From Rhizopus arrhizus (lineage: Eukaryota > Mucoromycota > Mucoromycetes > Mucorales > Rhizopodaceae), in assembly GCA_024220505.1 (NCBI GenBank), contig JAKZZE010000008.1, forward strand, positions 1,488,001 to 1,552,000: a stretch of 64,000 nucleotides of DNA, given 5' to 3'. Below are positions 21,722-33,017 of this stretch, piece after piece (the stretch's first letter is position 1; every line of letters begins with the position of its first letter). Under the pieces are notes generated by a model. It did not search any database. It was given only the letters and a program-made list of their open reading frames with translations, and was not told the origin of the DNA. Position numbers and translations under genes: made by a program.

Positions 21722-21797
21722 GGATCAAGTCTGTTGTTGTGGATAGCTTTCCAAATAAGGCAAGAATCTATGGAAAGTGATGGAAAGCAAATCTTTA

Positions 21798-21901
21798 TAC
21801 ACTATTACCAGAAATTAAAGTCGTATTTTCTAAAGTTTTATAATACAATTTATATGTAATTGCGACAAGTCACGACGACTTTAATTTCTGGAAATAGTGT
21901 A
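21798..21901. repeat. 104-bp palindromic element (MITE-like) with 27-bp inverted repeats
   Basis: The left arm TACACTATTACCAGAAATTA continues AAGTCGT. It is the inverse of the right arm with one mismatch (TACACTATTTCCAGAAATTA read from the right). Both arms begin with TA, so the unit could be CACTAT...ATAGTG with a TA duplication, typical of a Tc1/mariner-derived MITE. A third partial arm (ccaattaaagtcgtac) lies at 22104-22119. Confidence 0.6.
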
Positions 21902-22968
21902 AATAGTATCGTATGAATCTGGCTTCGTTTGTTTTTCTGAAAATTTTATATAAAATTACAAAAGAATATACACAAAGACAGAAAATGTAAGAACTTAAAA
22001 TGAAATTCGATAGGAAACCTTGATTTACTTGATCAATAAAAGTGCTTTTAAAGCGTTGAAATCTGGTATAAAATATTTTAAAATAATTCAAATCCTATCG
22101 TAACCAATTAAAGTCGTACTATTTTTGTTACACTAGAAATACTTGAGTAGAATGATTTGTATTTTTTTATTCGTTGTAATCATTGGTTATGACAAACTGC
22201 TGTTGCGAGTTCGAGTTGATACAAAAAAAAAGAATGCTTTTATAAAAAAAGAAAAAAAGAAAAGAAAGAGCAGATGGCATTGATGCTGCTTAATCAATTT
22301 ATATGATTACTGAAATCATTGGGTATGCAAGTTGTTTGATCTTTTATGTCAGCGCACTTCAGCTATTCTTCTGAAATAGTCTTTTCAAGTCCACTTCTCA
22401 ATCGCACTTGTCAACTCTCTTTCTGGTTACTCATGCCCCAGATCAAGTGTGGGTTATACAAACAACTCTTTTATTTCAAGTGCAAGTAGAGTAGACAATT
22501 CCTCCAACAGTCTCAATAAAAAAAAATGCAAATGTGAATTTAGCCGATAACAACAGTCTAGGAACACAAGAGGTATACAGCAATTGTGGTTCTAATGATC
22601 AAACAAGCTTTTGAAAAGCACAAGAAGAATCCTGAGGGTATTGAATGATAGAATAGAAAATTTAAATGAGAGATGTCATCTCATCTCATTTGGCCACTAG
22701 TAGACAAAATCAAATACATATTCTCCAAAAATCTCTAATTTATTTTATGGTTGCTCAAAAAAAGGGGGGGGGGAAGAGGTGTTGCAATTACTGTATCTCA
22801 GGTTAAAAATGAATTCAGACTCCCATCGAATGGACTTTTTATGTAGGTTGTAGTAGCTGAGTACGAGAGGCTGCGCCTTGTCATACATTGTGATTTTATG
22901 GTGAAAGTATAAAAACTAAGCAGAAAAAAAAATCAAAAAAAAAAAAAAAAATTGGAAGGCTTAAAAAA
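21902..22968. other. Intergenic region upstream of the Kelch gene
   Basis: No gene is supported. It has a G10 run (22764-22773) and an A-rich leader just before the Kelch ATG. The stretch from 22860 to 22968 is likely its promoter and 5' UTR. Confidence 0.4.
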
Positions 22969-24978
22969 ATGAAACTTTTTAGCTTCACAGGGCTTCTAAT
23001 TATTGGAACATCTTTTAAAGTAAAGGCTACCATTTTGAATTCTCGAATCCTTCCGTGTAATATATTATGACAATAAATAAAAAAGAATTGAATTTATTCA
23101 TCTGTTTAATCTGCAGCGTGTGGATATGTGAATGAAAAAATTTATTGTTATGGTGGAGATTTATCAAATGAATTCAACGTTTATATGGGCGACAATGGCT
23201 TGTATTCCCTTGATATAAACCAATACTATGGAAAAGAGAGCAATACGTTAAACAGCAAGTGGAATGTAGTCACATCGAGTAACTCGTTTGATGTAGAGAC
23301 AAGAAGAACACCAGAGTTTGCAGTCTTGGCAGACGGAAAGAGCTTTCTTTTGGTGGGTGGCCTAAACCTCGGAAGCACAGGCAGTAATGGTATATTTGCT
23401 AACCAGACAATTTTATACAACGCTGTTCAAAACACTTGGGAAAAATTACCCGATTATTCGGAACCAAACAGAGGAAAACGTCAAATGTACAAGCTATATT
23501 ATGAAGGAGATGGAAAATATTAACTCGATTATTTTATCCTAGCTTCTTTGGATCTGCTACCAATTTACCGTCAGATACACATGATACCTTTGGCTTTTAT
23601 GGTGGCTTTGAAGAGTAAGTCGTGACCTTTGATCCACTCCATCTTACCCATTTCTCTTTCTGTAGTCGACCCAACATGTCCATTCCGATGATTTCAGAGA
23701 GTGGTGCGACCGTGAACTCTTCTGGTGATGGATCCTCCGTCAGAGGATTTGATTCCTTGACGGTGTTCAATATTACATCCAAGGTGATTGTCACAAAATG
23801 AAAAAGAGGGATTGTTTGATAACACTTTATAGACCTGGTCGATCCGTTCTCCTCAAACAAACATACCAACCAATTTCTTTGTCAATTCACACACGGCCAC
23901 GCTGAATCCCCGAACGGGCAAGATGTACATTCTTGGAGGAAGTTATTATACTGCGACCAGCGTGATTTATCCCATACGATTTTCTTTCAGTGAAACCTAT
24001 GTGTTTGATACCGTCATTGGATCTTGGTCTTTAGTGAAATTGAATGCAGCAAGTAACAGTAGAATACCGTCTGATAGAGTGTATCATTCAGCTACGATGA
24101 GTATGTATAAAGACCATTTGAGTTTAATTGATATTCAACTCTTTTTTTATAGTGCCAAATTCTCAAGATATACTTGTGTACGGTGGTACAAATGATGGAA
24201 GGATTGGTAAGGGAAAAAAGATAATGAATTGCACACCCACTCACCATTCTTTGGGAGAATAGCCGTTACGGATTATTGTTATACACTCAATCTAGATACT
24301 AACACATGGACTGAACAAGTAAACGTGTCGGTTCCTACGTCTGTTACTGCCAATGGTGCTCGTTTTGCCCATGCTGGTATGCACAACCATTTGTTTCTAA
24401 TGAACCTCGAGTCATGACTAACATGATTACCATAGCCGTCTTGGTAAACACAACACTTTTTATCCTATTCGGAAAAGACATCAACGGAAGCCCGAGCCCC
24501 AATTTATTAACGTTTGATATCTCAAACATAGCCAACATTCAATACACCACGACCTATCCCTTCATCTCAGCAGACAGCAGCAGCGGCAACAGCAGTGGAT
24601 CGAGCGGCATCATCCCAAACATGGGCAGTTTTCAATCAAACGGACTCAGTGGTGGCGCAAAAGCCGGTATTGCCATTGGTGTCGTTGCAGGCGTAAAAAA
24701 AAAAAAAAAAAAAAAAAATCGAATGATGATCTTAACTTCTTTTCTAGGTGGCTGCCATCGCTGCTGGAGCCTTCTTCTTTTACCGCCACAAGAAAAATGA
24801 AGACCGTGCACCTCAAGGGGATGTGATGCATGTGGACTGGGATAAGATCGAAAGTCAGTACAGAGAAGTGCAGGCACCACCCGTCTACAGTTCACACGGA
24901 CGAGATTCGATCGAAATGAGTCGACAGACCCCGGATGCATATGAACCGATAACTTTTGCAAAGCCTTCGGCCAATTAA
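22969..24978 (+). CDS. Kelch-repeat, single-pass membrane protein
   Basis: Nine exons splice in frame to 523 residues (22969-23056, 23117-23486, 23543-23614, 23666-23783, 23833-24100, 24153-24206, 24263-24376, 24436-24692, 24748-24978). A signal peptide (MKLFSFTGLLIIGTSFKVKA) leads to CGYVNEKIYCYGGD. Kelch-type blades follow, seen as KSFLLVGGL, FGFYGGF, KMYILGGSYY, DILVYGGTNDGRI and LFILFGKDI, each paired with tyrosine/tryptophan turns such as NTWEKL, GSWSLV and NTWTEQ. A Ser/Gly linker precedes one membrane helix (AGIAIGVVAGVAAIAAGAFF). A cytosolic tail of about 60 residues ends in PITFAKPSAN. The helix is split by an intron carrying A24 (24695-24718). The fold is probably a beta-propeller facing out or into the lumen. 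The ligand is unknown. This is the only intact-looking host gene in the mobile-element zone. Confidence 0.8.
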
Positions 24979-25298
24979 ATCTAGAGATAGCATGTATAGT
25001 TACCCCCCTTATTAATAACTTTGATTATTTTAAATTTTAAATGATTTCGTAATACAGTTGACCCAATAAATTATGTCGTCTGGGCCGAACAAACTGTCGC
25101 CCAATCAGAAATAAAATGTTGCTTAATTAAAAGTAAAATGTCGGCAAATTAGGAATTAAGTTTCACTCTTACAGAAACAAAATGTCTTCCAATCAGAAAT
25201 ACGTTTTCGCTGCCATAGGAATAAAATGTCCCCTCTTAGTTTTTCTGAAGAAGCTTTTGATTATCTTTTTCTTATAATGTCTATTGTAGCCTTACGAG
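24979..25298. other. 3' flank of Kelch gene and transposon end
   Basis: A short AT-rich spacer is followed by the presumed left end of the next Tc1-like element at about 25053. No coding sequence was found. Confidence 0.4.
25053..25230 (+). repeat. Array of eight roughly 22-bp iterons at a Tc1-like element end
   Basis: After TACAGTTGACCC, a typical Tc1/mariner terminus, degenerate units end in (a)aaatgtc at positions 25077, 25098, 25120, 25142, 25164, 25186, 25208 and 25230. The last six are exactly 22 bases each. Two clear units are gcccaatcagaaataaaatg and ttccaatcagaaatacgttt. The period, about two helical turns, matches the iterons in the TIRs at 15653 and 19304, although the sequence differs. 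The array lies upstream of the transposase at 25299. I could not find a matching inverted end on the right. Confidence 0.7.
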
Positions 25299-26324
25299 AT
25301 GAAGAACTCTTTTTTTTATGAAGATGGACAAAACAAAGAACGAACTGCCCAGCGATGGTGGAGAAGCTAGGAAGAGACTGACAAAGTGCCGATCAAAAAA
25401 TCAACCAGAAATCCAGGACGCCCAAATAACTTTACAGAAGAACACAAAGCTTACGTCTTGGATCTCGTTGATGACGATCCACAGGTTACTGTTTGTGATG
25501 TAGTTGAAAGTTTGACTAAATCCTTTGAGGATTTTTCACTTACAAAATCAGTCATCCATAAGTACATGAACGAAACTTGTAACCTGTCAGTCAAAAAACC
25601 ACATTTCGAGTCTGAGAAACGCAATAGTCCTGAAAACCTACAAGAGAGATACGAGTAGTTTATGAAATGGAAGGATTCAGATACTGACTTCACGAAAAAC
25701 TGTATTTTCATTAATGAATCAGGCTTTCATATCAATACGCGAAAGAATTATGCGTGGTCTAGAAAATCAGAGCGTGCAGTTGTTAAGCTACCTCAGACAA
25801 GAGCTGCTTCTCATACAATCATCGGTGCTATATCTACAAAAGGTGTCATTCATATTGCATTGAGAAAGCCTCCACCACCACTTGCGAAAGATACAAAGAA
25901 ACGTGCGAGGGACAATAAAGGCAAGAAGAGGGCAGTTATAGCAGTCGAGGAAGAGGCCGACACTACTACTTCTGCTCACTATACAAAGTTTATCAACGAA
26001 CTCCTTGACATTCTAGATGATATGAGAGATATGAAAGGGTCTTATCTGGTTACGGATAATTGCTCTATTCATGGTTCTAAACTTATGCGAAACAAAATCT
26101 TGAGAAGAGATTACAAGTTCGTGTATTTACCAACATACTCCCCAGAACTTAACGCAATTGAACAGTTCTGGTCTCTCGTCAAAGGAAAAATGAAGCGTGA
26201 CAAACTTTTGCAGTCTGAGACCATGTCCAGTAGAATCAAGGACGCCTGTGAGTAAGTCTTATTGAGTGACTTGTATGGTTTTGCAAACCGTTCAAAACGT
26301 CAAATCTCGAAATGTTATTGGTGA
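25299..26324 (+). pseudogene. Tc1/IS630-like DD34E transposase with three in-frame stops
   Basis: A 342-codon frame starts at ATG 25299 (MKNSFFYEDGQNKERTAQRW) and is broken by TAG 25368-25370, TAG 25656-25658 and TAA 26253-26255. There are no frameshifts. Catalytic segments remain in CIFINESGFHIN (first Asp changed to Asn), YLVTDNCSIH and SPELNAIEQFW, with 34 residues between the Asp and the Glu. A conserved tail (LLSDLYGFANRSKRQISKC) follows the last stop. The HTH (ERTAQRW) and EEHKAYVLDLVDDDP parallel the transposase at 17736-19084, so the two are distant relatives. With three stops and an Asn in place of the first catalytic Asp, it is inactive. Confidence 0.85.
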
Positions 26325-26527
26325 GGATGATAAACATTTCCGAATTATTTCTGTACGATCAAAGTTTGAATTTAAACGGTTACGGAGAACACGATTTATT
26401 GCATGGCGTTTTATATACCGAATTTTCACAAACAATCATATTTAAGCACGACTAGGTGACTCCAGGTGAATTAAATTAAAATATAACCAATCATAATGTA
26501 AGAATAATAGAACATAACTTACCAAAC

Positions 26528-27449
26528 GTGAAGAAAAATACACTCTTTTCGAAAGACTCATTAAATTTGCATGAAGAGCATAGAGAACTTTTGGTTGAGC
26601 TGATTGACAAGAAGCCGGCATTAGTTTTAGACCAAGTAATGGATGATTTAAAGAGTAATTTCATGGGACTAGAAGTGTCAAAAACTGCGTTATATGATTT
26701 CACGAGGGAAAAATGCAGAATCGGCTTGAAGAAAGCTCACTTTCACTCTGTCAAATCAAATTTACCTGAAAACCTGGAAAAAAGACACAGCTGGGAAACC
26801 AGATGGCAACAGACCGATATGGATATTTAAGCAACTGTGTATTTATTGGCGAGGCGGCTTTTCATGTCAATATGAAAAAAATAATAACTTGGTTGAAGGT
26901 TGATACTTGTGCGGAGACAGTCTTATCAAAGTCTCAAGCAAGGTCAGCGAGAAATTTGTGCTATTATTGGCATTATTATCGTGAAAATAAGAAGATTGGG
27001 AGCTTTGGTCCAGAGTAAAAAGAGGAGGTCAAGGATCTGTACGGTTGCTTGCTAGAATTCAGGTAAAGGTGGCACTATGATAGGACAGTACATTACTTCA
27101 ACTTTATGTGCAATACGATGGATGTTTTGAAAAATATGAGCAATTTAAGGGACACTCTATTGTGATGGACATTGTACTTATCCACAAGAATGGTAATATC
27201 GAAAAAGAGATCAAGAGGCGCGGTTACAGCTGCTTGTATCTTCCACCCTATTCTCCTGAACTGAATCCCATCGATCAGCTTTGGTCTGTTTACAAAAGCA
27301 AAATGAAACGAGAACAGCTGTTGTAAGAAGAGACATTGTCCTCAAGAATACATGATGTATACAATAGTATTCTTCTGAATGACCTTCAAGGTTTTTGTAG
27401 ATACTCTGTAACAAGGTTCAATGATTGCTTGAATAAAAACATTCTATGA
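26528..27449 (+). pseudogene. Second, more decayed Tc1/IS630-like transposase
   Basis: Fragments in order are LHEEHRELLVELIDKKPALV, then YLSNCVFIGEAAFHVNM after a frame change near 26820. A degraded middle (26900-27100) follows, then HSIVMDIVLIH, LYLPPYSPELNPIDQLW and, after an in-frame TAA near 27325, LLNDLQGFCRY. The last catalytic residue is Asp (NPIDQLW) where Glu is usual, 34 residues after the second Asp. The first Asp is replaced by Gly (FIGEAAF). It lies head-to-tail behind the previous relic but is too different to be a tandem copy. It has no recognisable ends. Confidence 0.8.
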
Positions 27450-27828
27450 TAAAATACGTGTAGTGTGTGTTGCACCCCAAAAATATTTTTTTGACGGTGC
27501 GAAAAGCACTTGTCACTTGGCACGTTCTTTTTCTTTAACTTGTGAGCCATTGTATGACCCTAGCCTACTCCAAATCCATGGTAAATATTTCTTCTTTATT
27601 TCATCCAAATTATAAAATATAATGCATAGTTTAGGGAAAAGGAGGGGAGGGAGAGATAGTATAGAGAGAGGATAATGAAGGAAAAGAAGCCAAAAGATAT
27701 TATGATCCAAATCGTAATGAACATAAATGATGTCGATCTTTGGATATATCAATCAATGTGTGCAACGAAAGATATGTGGCATGACCATTTGCTTTAACCA
27801 GCTCTTCGTTGTTGAATGGTGTACATAA
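27450..27828. other. Intergenic spacer
   Basis: It lies between the transposase relic and the 3' end of the unknown gene at 27829-29173. It contains purine-rich runs (ggagggagagatagtataga). No coding sequence is supported. Confidence 0.4.
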
Positions 27829-29173
27829 TCACCAAAATTTTTCAGTGGTCTTGAGCAGCATCTTCAAATTTTTCATGCTGATGAAGGTGGCTAATTCTTC
27901 AATCGATCGAGGAAACGTCATATGGGCTATTTCTTGCATGATATAGATGCCATCGTGTCGTAAACGGGTGATGAAAAAAGTAACGCTAAAGCCAATTACA
28001 AGGAAATAAAGAGGTTCTTTATCTATTTATTCTTTCTTCCATTTTCCTTTACTTACCATGTATTTGGAATGATAAAGATGCGTTCAATTTGTTTTCGTCA
28101 ATCGTATCTTTTGCAAAAGTGGCCAAACGAATCAAGTCGTGACAAAGCATGTATTTATCGCATGTTGATTGTGCCACTTTTGTCTCGCCAAATCCAAGGC
28201 TTGGTCCAAAAGACATTTGGGTAAGCTTGCTGATGGTTGCATCACAAGTGACGTTTGCCCAACGTAGAAGTACATTTTCATCTGAGTTGGCCAAAATGTT
28301 AGCAAGGATGGGATCAAAATACGTCGTCAGAAGTTCTCCTTCCCAACGGTTGTTTTATCTTTGATGGCAGTGAATGTCAGTTTCTTCAAACTATACTTGT
28401 GAGAAATGTAATGTCTATCATCAGTATCTAATCCTATGTTGTCATGAATCTCAATCACACAACTTACGCAGCTGTAATCCCCAAACTACTGATTGCTGGC
28501 GAATATCCAAAACTTGAGCCATAGTAAGCAAAAGCGATTCTACATGACCTCTTGTCTTGACCTTGACATCAACATCAGTGACGGCATAGACCAATTTCAA
28601 GTAAATGTCATCTGGCCATGTGATGCTATCATTCAATGATTCTGTCAGGAGGGAATGATGTAGTTTCTGGAGTTGGGCTTGATCGAAAAAATACAGCATA
28701 GTATCACTGTATTGATTGGGGCATAGCAAGAGGATATGAGACAGAGACAACAATTCGTGCACAGATTTTTCAATTTCAAAAGTAATACCATCTTTAAGAA
28801 TGTTGTCAATGACAGGATCTAAGGGATCAAAGTTGATTTCAGCGATCTTTCGACTGCCTTCTTTGGTAGTTGCGACTGCAATTCGTGATGGAAATTGTTT
28901 TGCAATTAAGGCCATAAGCTGCACGGGCGATTCAGATCTATCAGTCATGTCCAGGAGGACACTACCTGGAGAACGTCCTGCTCTCCACACTTTAGAGTAA
29001 ATAACTTTGTCTTGTTGACTGTTGTGAATATTGTTTTCGAAAGTAGCATTCATAAGTGATGTTCGCTTCCTAGCCACTACTTGGGACCAGGGCATATTTT
29101 TCAATTTAGTAGTAGGCTCTGGTGCCTGTGGTCGCTGCTTGACTGCGTTGACCGACCGGTTAGGAAGAACCAT
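27829..29173 (-). CDS. Unknown protein, at least three exons, probable one-base frame error
   Basis: The first exon runs from ATG 29173 (MVLPNRSVNAVKQRPQAPEP) to a GTAAGT donor near 28470. Distinctive segments are WSQVVARKRTSLMNATFE, DKVIYSKVWRAGRSPGSVLL and PSRIAVATTKEGSRKIAEIN. The next exon, after an acceptor near 28396, begins LKKLTFTAIKDKTTVGKE and must shift frame near 28345 to continue as ELLTTYFDPILANILANSDE. The last exon joins as FQIHGN to VTFFITRLRHDGIYIMQEIA and ends ...MLLKTTEKFW. The frame change is next to gggaagg and may be a sequencing or real one-base deletion. I do not recognise a family. The translation is soluble and mixed, with no membrane segments. ATG 29200 is an alternative start. 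Confidence 0.5.
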
Positions 29174-29292
29174 GATCAGATGTATTTTCAGACGGTGCAC
29201 AGAAAAACATCCAATCCAAACTCAGAGTACATCGAGATTTGTTTTAGCAAACAAACGAGATTAAAAAATGACGTGATACGTTATTTGGCTTT

Positions 29293-29338
<46 letters not shown>

Positions 29339-29562
29339 CATGCTCAGAGTTCTTGATGATCATTGTTCATTTGCTTAAATTCCAAAAGGAGTAAATGAAA
29401 TGAAGTCGTGTTTTGAAGAGTATGTAACAATAATAAATCTATTTATTTAGCAAAGATATGAAAAACTAGAGAAGGGGAGGACAATCTATATATAATAACA
29501 ATAACAATAATAATAATAATCTATTCATTCAGAGAGGGTATATTTTATATTCAAGTTTTGAT
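29174..29562. other. Spacer with T45 run
   Basis: It holds the 5' flank of the unknown gene, a T45 run (29294-29338) and a (TAA/CAA)n simple repeat at about 29490-29521. No gene was found. Confidence 0.45.
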
Positions 29563-29805
29563 TTAAACAACTATTTCACAAAGAGGTGCATCAGGTGAAC
29601 GAGCAACAACAGCATTTCGACGTCTTAAAGCATAAATAGGTAAATCGACCGTATCTCCACCATCCAAAGTTAAAGTTGCTTTTGTGCTTGGACTGTTCTT
29701 TGCAAATTGAGCGATACAAGCAGCAGTTAAATATTGCACAGTCTCATGTTCAGAAACAATCGAGAAACGATGATTATAATCAAAAGAGACACGAGTACTG
29801 TTCAT
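29563..29805 (-). CDS. Small 80-residue protein, unknown function
   Basis: A single exon runs from ATG 29805 to the stop at 29563. It reads MNSTRVSFDYNHRFSIVSEH, then QYLTAACIAQFAKNSPSTKA and ends LRRRNAVVARSPDAPLCEIV. The sequence is globular-looking and not low complexity. The ATG is preceded within a few bases by a (CA)n tract on the coding strand (tgtgtgtgtg on the plus strand, 29807-29828), which would lie in the 5' UTR. I do not recognise the family. Confidence 0.55.
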   Translation of the reverse strand: MNSTRVSFDYNHRFSIVSEHETVQYLTAACIAQFAKNSPSTKATLTLDGGDTVDLPIYALRRRNAVVARSPDAPLCEIVV

Positions 29806-30114
29806 TTGTGTGTGTGTGTGTGTGTGTGTAAGAGAAAAAGAAGGGTTGAATGAATAAATAAATAAATTTTTTTATTTATTTTATAGTTTTATTCGTGTCA
29901 CATTTAATGTCTCTATTTGTAAATTAAACCCATCTTGTTCCACATGGAAAATACCACGTTATTTTTGAAATGCACATTTTTAAGCTTTTCTCTCTCTCTT
30001 TCTCTCCTATTCTTGACTCCTTTTTCTTTATCGGCGCATAAATAAAAAGTCAAAGAGTGAATGTTGATTAAAAAAAAAGGGCGTCTTTTTTTTTAATTCT
30101 CTATTTAGAAATCA

Positions 30115-30145
<31 letters not shown>

Positions 30146-30738
30146 GAAACTACGATGGTATCATTCAAGAATCACGCCTGATCTTTTTCTTTACTGTTAT
30201 TGGGGAAAGAATGAGAGAAATAAAATAGCGTGTTATTGAAAGAATACAATAAGTTTGATTTATTTTAATCTAAATCATTCTTTATTCAATTCTACAATGA
30301 ATCATCATTCATCCCATCAGCCCTTCTTTTCATCAACTCAGACTTATTGTCTTTTTTTCTTTTTTCTTTCTTTTTTACAAACACAGCAAATCTGCTGATA
30401 AATTGTTACAAGAAAAAACAACTTTTTTTTTTTTGTACTCTGTTCAACGAAATTTTATTATCAAAGCTCAGATATTTCATTATTCACTTTTTTAAGATCA
30501 TCTGTACTTTAACAGACTTGAATCTGTGGATTGTTCTTTAAAGGACAGAATGATACAATCAGAAATGACTTGTTTGAGTTTAAACAATTGGAATGTAACC
30601 CTACCAAAAAGTTTAGATATTTAAATCTGACTATAAAATAAGCAGTACAATGAATTGATAAGACACTTGAATAAAAACAATAAGAAAATGACAAGATAAA
30701 ATGTCTTTCCCCCCTTTAGTTTATACCTGCATTTATTC

Positions 30739-30809
<71 letters not shown>

Positions 30810-32196
30810 ACAAATAATTTACAAGAATGTACTTGCACTCTAATTTACTTTTTTATCTTCAACAAAAAAGCTTTGAATTTATTAAAAAGGAGAAGAGTGT
30901 TAATAAATTGTATTACTCATTAATAACAAAGAGTGTACAGTACATGTGTATTTTTGTCTTTTTTGGTCTTTATGCATATTACACATTGGACTGTTTGATG
31001 ATTTATGCAATAGATTTGTCGATCTAAAAGGAGAGAGAGAGAATAGATGGATGAACAGGACGGATGAGAAGAAGGGACGCCAAAAAAGAGATTAAATGTT
31101 TCCTAAACAAGTTTAAATGGACAAAATAATAAAAAAGGGAAATGGATGAGCCTTTGAAAGATGGTGTAATAAATAACAGATTAAAACCTGAGGAGTGAGT
31201 TCAGCAGAAAGATGGTCACCGTTCCTTTGGTTGTTGGTTCTGTTTATCAGTCAAATGTTTGCTCAACAAAAATAAAAAATAAACATGACGCAAAGAGTAC
31301 ATAAAAAGGAGAGAGAGAGAGGGGATGGGGTAAAAGAAGCCTATTTTTTAGTGTCAATAATGCGTGAAATAGAGTCTTAAACTACTTTTCTTGCTTTACA
31401 ATTGGTTTCCACTGATCACATCAAATGACACAAGGATCACAATGCGTCAGATGAAGCTGTCAATACTCAATACTACGGACCCCATGGCTGTGATTCATGC
31501 AGACCACAGGTGAGTACAGACCAGAGACTCGTGATGTGCATAAGATAAATCAATCTGCTTGAATTTATAATTCAGTTCAAGCTGAATATTAAAAGATGAG
31601 GTAATGAATTAAGCAAGAAAAAAAAAGTTCATGCGGCCACTCTCTACTATCAAAAGTGTACAGTGAAATCTTTTTCTTTGGTACAAGCCTAAAAAGAGTT
31701 ATCTGCTATCTTGTTTAACTAGGGTTTCAATCTTTCTTTTTTTATGAGCAATTGTTCTATTCTTACTGTCTAGAACATGTCAAGGTGTATTCACAAAGAG
31801 CGTACAGATACCACCTATTCAAGTTGAGGAATGATGACAAAGATTGACGAGTGACAGTGAGTTGAAATGATTCAAGAGAATAAACGGATGACGAGTCCAA
31901 AATGAAGGACACTACGACTGCCAATGCACTTTATGGCTGTCGTTATTTGTGAGTGTGTGAAGATCTGTCGATTGGGTTTCACTTTTTAATGTATCCAAAG
32001 CAAAAAGGAAAACTTGAAGAGAATAAACAACAATCACTGGTCTTGTTCAAATCCTCTATCGATCATTCGCACAGATTTTAATTCATTTCAACAAGGATTC
32101 CAGACATCCATTTTTATGTGTAGGGGTTTATGAAAAGATATATAAATCATTTGGAAAATGGAAAATTCATTCTGAATCTTTTCACACACACACACA
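29806..32196. other. Long intergenic region
   Basis: No gene is supported across 2.4 kb. It holds a T29 run (30117-30145) and an A65 run (30743-30807). The open frames at 30347-30541 and 30827-31027 are T/A-rich artefacts. The stretch from 31380 to 31960 is less AT-biased and could hide a non-coding RNA, but I found no diagnostic boxes. Confidence 0.4.
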
Positions 32197-32917
32197 ATGG
32201 ATTCCACCGACTTTCAACCTGACATTGTCGAAAACTTTCTTCCCGTCACCGTCTTTCTTGCCGCATGGTATGTTCGCGTCACTTGGATCGCCTTCACGAC
32301 CCTCTGGGTCTTTTGGGGATTTATCTGGTTCTTGAGACATGCGTTTGGTGGTGATGGTTCACACGTCAATCAGACCAACACTCTAGCCTCGACGAATCCG
32401 CCTGCGACTGCCACCGATCCCGAAACAGGTGCCGCGATCAACCCCGGTGCTACCAACGCCGGTGCTGCCAACGCCGGTGCTGCCAACACGGGCCCTGCTA
32501 CGAACAAAAAGAAATTCCTTGCGGCTCCTACTTGGGGCGCGAATGTCTTTGTAAGTATCCTGAACAGTAGAGTGAGATTATTGATCGTTCTTTAGAGACG
32601 TGTGAATCGTGCTCATGACATGCTTCGCGATCTTATCTTGATGCTCCTTTCTGTTCTTGTCATCAACAGTTTTGCGCGTGGATCTACAAGGGCTGTCATG
32701 ATCCTTGCTTGGTTGTAAGTTTTAGCTTTACTTTTTTTTTTTTTTTTTTCTTTCACTGACCACCCCTCCCTCTAGCTTTGTTGCTTTTGCCTTCTTCTAC
32801 TTTTTTGTCGAACTGTTTTTTGAACATCGTTTTATTCGATTGTTATATTCAATTACCTTCTATGGACTTGCTTTAGCTATCATTGGTTGTGCTTGGCATC
32901 AAGGTTTCTATGTCTAA
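32197..32917 (+). CDS. Multi-pass membrane protein of unknown function
   Basis: Three exons (32197-32550, 32596-32714, 32776-32917) give 204 residues. The N-terminus MDSTDFQPDIVENFLPVTVF leads into a hydrophobic, tryptophan-rich helix (VTWIAFTTLWVFWGFIWFLR). A low-complexity linker with NAGAANAGAANTGP repeats follows. A basic segment (RRVNRAHDMLRDL) then leads to three hydrophobic stretches (LILMLLSVLVINSF, FVAFAFFYFFVELFF and SITFYGLALAIIGCAW). No signal peptide cleavage site is seen. A (CA)n tract abuts the ATG. Codon use in exon 1 is C-ending, suggesting good expression. I do not recognise a named family. Confidence 0.75.
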
Positions 32918-33017
32918 ACCCTATCTTACACAATTATCCCAATTTATTTAATAACAATAATAATCATAATAAATTTTATAATTTCTCTCTCTTTTTCTTT
33001 TTCCTTATTTTTACAAC

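Noticed and set aside
31380..31960. Possible structured RNA in a less AT-biased intergenic stretch
   Set aside because: I looked for C/D or H/ACA boxes and a Pol III promoter and found no convincing set.
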